From positions 62,001 to 126,000 of the forward strand of contig JBHOQS010000015.1 of the NCBI GenBank assembly GCA_042408875.1: a stretch of 64,000 nt of DNA, written 5' to 3'. The notes below the pieces were generated by a model. It saw nothing but the letters and a program-made list of their open reading frames with translations. It was not told the origin of the DNA and searched no databases. This document shows, piece after piece, positions 61,926-64,000 of the stretch. Within the stretch, counting starts at the first letter, position 1. Every line of letters begins with the position of its first letter. Position numbers and translations under genes: made by a program. This DNA comes from JBHOQS01 sp042408875 (GTDB lineage Bacteria > Chloroflexota > UBA11872 > JBHOQS01).

Positions 61926-63470
61926 TCAGCGCCGCCGCTTGCGCCGGAAGAACATATCCCGCAGCGGCTGTCCCTGGCGGTAGTGGAACCAGATGCGGTT
62001 CACCTCGTCCAGCGGCTGGGGCTGCGCCGGAGGCGCCTGGGGCGCAGCGTCCGGTTCGGCTGCTGAAGAGGCTGGAGCTGGAGAGACGACATCGGCCAGC
62101 GTCGAAGGCTGAGCCGGCTGGGCGGGCCGCGAGGCTTCCTCCGGCGGAGGCTCGCTGTGGCGTAGAGGTGGCGCCGCGCTCTGGCGCACCGACGCCGGCG
62201 CCGCAGAAGGATTTCCCAGCTGCGCGGGAACGGGCTGTGGCTCAGCTGTCGGGGTCGGCATCTCCAGTGGCACGCCGGCCCGCTGCGAAGGCGGCTCGGC
62301 CGGTCGGCGCGGGGCGTCCTCCTTTGAAGGCGAAGCCGGACGAGGCTGGGAAGGCGGTACGTCCGGCTGCACAGGGGGCGCGGGCCGCGGCGGCGGGCGC
62401 ACCGCTCTCGTCGGTGCCGCTGCCTCGAGCGTGCTGGCCAGAGCAGGGTCATGGCCGCGCAGCAGCTCGACCAACCAGGTGAATACCGGGAGGCGGTGTT
62501 CGATAGCGATGGCATGCGCCGCTGCCACCTCACGGGCGATCAGTGCTACAAGCTGCGGATGGACCTCGATCAGCGCCGCAGCCAGCCGGCGCCATTCACT
62601 CCGCACCTCCTCGCGCCGGCCGGCGTCGGGGAAGTAGATCAGTCGCAGCGCCACCTGCCCGCTAGACATGCTGTCGTTGAAGCCAAGCTCTCGGAACGCC
62701 AGCGCCTCGGCGCCAGGCTGCATCGAAGCGGGCTGCGTGGAACCAGGCGCGATCCCGGCCATGGCGAGCCACTGGTAGCGCGCCAGCACCCGGCTGAGCA
62801 CAGATGCCTGCGCGTCTCTCGACGGCCCGTGCATGCTTAGGTACAGGTACGCGCGATAGTAGTCGGCAGCGCGCTCTCTATCCTGCCGCTGGAGCTGGGC
62901 ACTCCTAGCAAGCAAAGCGGCATGCAGAGCAGTGGCGCGCGCCAGGGCATAGCGCGCCAGGAGCTGGCCGAGTGGCGCTGCGGGCTCGGGCGCGCCGTGC
63001 GCTCCTCTAGCGGCCAGGCGCTGCGTCACTGCCTGGAGAATCGTTCCGGCGGTATCACTAGCACCCGGCTGCTCCGGGTGCGGCGGCGTTGAGGACTGCT
63101 GCATCGCCTGGCGCACGTCATCGACGAGCAACTCCGTCCAGGTATAGCCGTCAGGCAGGCCAAGCTGCGCCGGGGTGACGAACCGGTGAGGCCGGTCTAG
63201 TTGCACGCGGGGTGGCGGCGCTGCGCCGGGCTCGGCGCCAGTCCGGGCCTGCGGCGAATGACCGAGCGGCGCACGCGCTGCCGCATGCGCTTCCGCACCA
63301 CACCATCCCTCCTGCAACAAGGCTGTGGCGACGCGCAGGGCATCCCAGGCGCGGCGAAAGGCAGCGCGCGCCTCCCCTGTATGCCCTCGCTCATCCGCCG
63401 CCAGTGTCTCCCGCAGGGCGGTCGCGGCCAGGCTCAGGGCTGCCACAGCCGGCTCATGCGGTGTCGCCAT
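61926..63470 (-). CDS. Unrecognised protein with a long proline-rich region
   Basis: A 514-residue protein of unknown function. Residues about 1-340 are helical and Ala/Arg-rich, with segments such as RYALARATALHAALLARSA, YYRAYLYLSMHG and LGFNDSMSSGQVALRLIYFP. Residues about 345-490 are low-complexity Pro/Ala/Ser/Glu, and the end is a conserved-looking VNRIWFHYRQGQPLRDMFF followed by a basic tail (FRRKRRR). There is no signal peptide or membrane helix. The ATG at 63470 begins a plausible N-terminus (MATPHEPAVAAL); an upstream ATG at 63503 is possible. Codon use resembles its neighbours, so I regard it as a real gene. Confidence 0.65.
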   Translation of the reverse strand: MATPHEPAVAALSLAATALRETLAADERGHTGEARAAFRRAWDALRVATALLQEGWCGAEAHAAARAPLGHSPQARTGAEPGAAPPPRVQLDRPHRFVTPAQLGLPDGYTWTELLVDDVRQAMQQSSTPPHPEQPGASDTAGTILQAVTQRLAARGAHGAPEPAAPLGQLLARYALARATALHAALLARSAQLQRQDRERAADYYRAYLYLSMHGPSRDAQASVLSRVLARYQWLAMAGIAPGSTQPASMQPGAEALAFRELGFNDSMSSGQVALRLIYFPDAGRREEVRSEWRRLAAALIEVHPQLVALIAREVAAAHAIAIEHRLPVFTWLVELLRGHDPALASTLEAAAPTRAVRPPPRPAPPVQPDVPPSQPRPASPSKEDAPRRPAEPPSQRAGVPLEMPTPTAEPQPVPAQLGNPSAAPASVRQSAAPPLRHSEPPPEEASRPAQPAQPSTLADVVSPAPASSAAEPDAAPQAPPAQPQPLDEVNRIWFHYRQGQPLRDMFFRRKRRR

Positions 63471-63829
63471 GGCTGATAGCTCCCTTTGGCGCCCCCAGGC
63501 CAAGCTCCCCCCACACCATCCTGTGCACTAACACCAGTACTGCGCCCAGTCTACACGATGGCATGCCCGGGGCATAGGGGCGATCTCCCTGATCCCGCCC
63601 GGCCAGGCCCTCAGATACAGGAGCGATTCTCCCCTCTGCCCTGGCGCACTGCTCTATGCGAAACCGCACCGGCAATGCCAAGCGCGCCGGGCGGTGCCAG
63701 GGAGGCAATGCTACAATACTGGTGCGCAATGCTGGTGTGGCAGCTCCGAACGAATGCCTGGAGGCGAACGCGCGCCGATCGGGACCGGCGCGCCCTGCAC
63801 GGTGATGCTTTGCTGTGAGGGAACCCACC
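63471..63829 (+). promoter_or_regulatory. Divergent intergenic region with one candidate -10
   Basis: This 359-bp gap separates the proline-rich gene from the gene cut by the window end. The only element I can support is TGC-TACAAT (63709-63717), an extended -10 without a good -35, directed toward the downstream gene. No RNA gene or repeat is seen. Confidence 0.35.
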
Positions 63830-64000
63830 GTGGTCCAGGTTGATGCGGCCCTGAGTGAGCAGGCGTTGCGGTACTGGGAGGCCGTGCTCGCGGGCGCCGA
63901 CCCGCAGGCGCCCCTGATCGAGGACTGGCAGCAATGGCACGCTGAGTCGCTCGCGGCAGCTGGTCGCGCTGCTGCGCACCTGTGCCGTGAGTGGCTCCCG
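63830..64000 (+). CDS. Start of an unidentified gene, cut by the window end
   Basis: An open frame from GTG 63830 to the last base. AGGGA lies 7 nt upstream; a GTG at 63815 is in the same frame. The visible 57 residues (QVDAALSEQALRYWEAVLAG, PLIEDWQQWHAESLAAAGR) are helical and soluble, with no signal peptide. I do not recognise the family from this piece. Confidence 0.5.
   Translation, partial: MVQVDAALSEQALRYWEAVLAGADPQAPLIEDWQQWHAESLAAAGRAAAHLCREWLP

Overview
The window is GC-rich bacterial chromosome with about 48 protein genes or gene remnants on both strands. I saw no tRNA, rRNA, IS element or CRISPR array. The gene content points to the phylum Chloroflexota, most likely near Thermomicrobia/Chloroflexia: many lipoprotein sugar-binding proteins, a b6-type menaquinol-cytochrome c reductase, an F420 gamma-glutamyl ligase, very large GT-C glycosyltransferases, and inositol-lipid genes. 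This placement is an inference from gene content only.

Layout. 1-4400: 3' part of mfd, a decayed sugar-binding-protein gene ending at a 17-bp tandem repeat, and a CvpA-CAP fusion. 4500-12850: a PAS/GAF histidine kinase, cofE, three sugar-binding lipoproteins without permeases, and queF behind a triple direct repeat. 13000-14150: a split thiamine-diphosphate decarboxylase. 14160-19500 (minus): LacI regulator, sugar-binding lipoprotein, ADP-ribosylglycohydrolase-fold enzyme, a small unknown and an enolase-superfamily enzyme, which looks like a sugar or sugar-acid operon. 19600-23300: cytochrome b6-like subunit, subunit IV-like protein, Rieske protein and dihaem cytochrome c, behind a good sigma70-type promoter.

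23450-35700 is a tightly coupled operon: a KDPG aldolase, three GT2 and one GT4 glycosyltransferases, two GT-C membrane glycosyltransferases and a YfhO-like protein, most joined by 4-nt stop/start overlaps. It meets, tail to tail with a 105-nt overlap, a minus-strand operon (35602-40534) in the order ino1, acyltransferase, acyltransferase, pimA-like and pgsA-like. That operon contains the activities needed to make inositol phosphate, attach it to a CDP-lipid, mannosylate it and acylate it, as in mycobacterial phosphatidylinositol mannoside (PIM) synthesis. It is the most interesting system here, and a 90-bp AT-only leader precedes it.

40740-50000: an ArsR regulator, a pyruvate/acetoin dehydrogenase E1a-E1b-E2 operon that ends in a LarA-family gene, then a complete sugar ABC importer (two permeases and a binding protein) with a repeat-rich leader. 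50095-52700 (minus): a peptide-type binding protein and an inositol monophosphatase. 52890-58380: kelch lipoprotein, histidine kinase, OmpR-type regulator and an NnrS-like membrane protein preceded by a 24-bp perfect inverted repeat. 58400-64000: EamA transporter, MerR-controlled ABC exporter, a proline-rich unknown, and the start of a gene cut by the window end.
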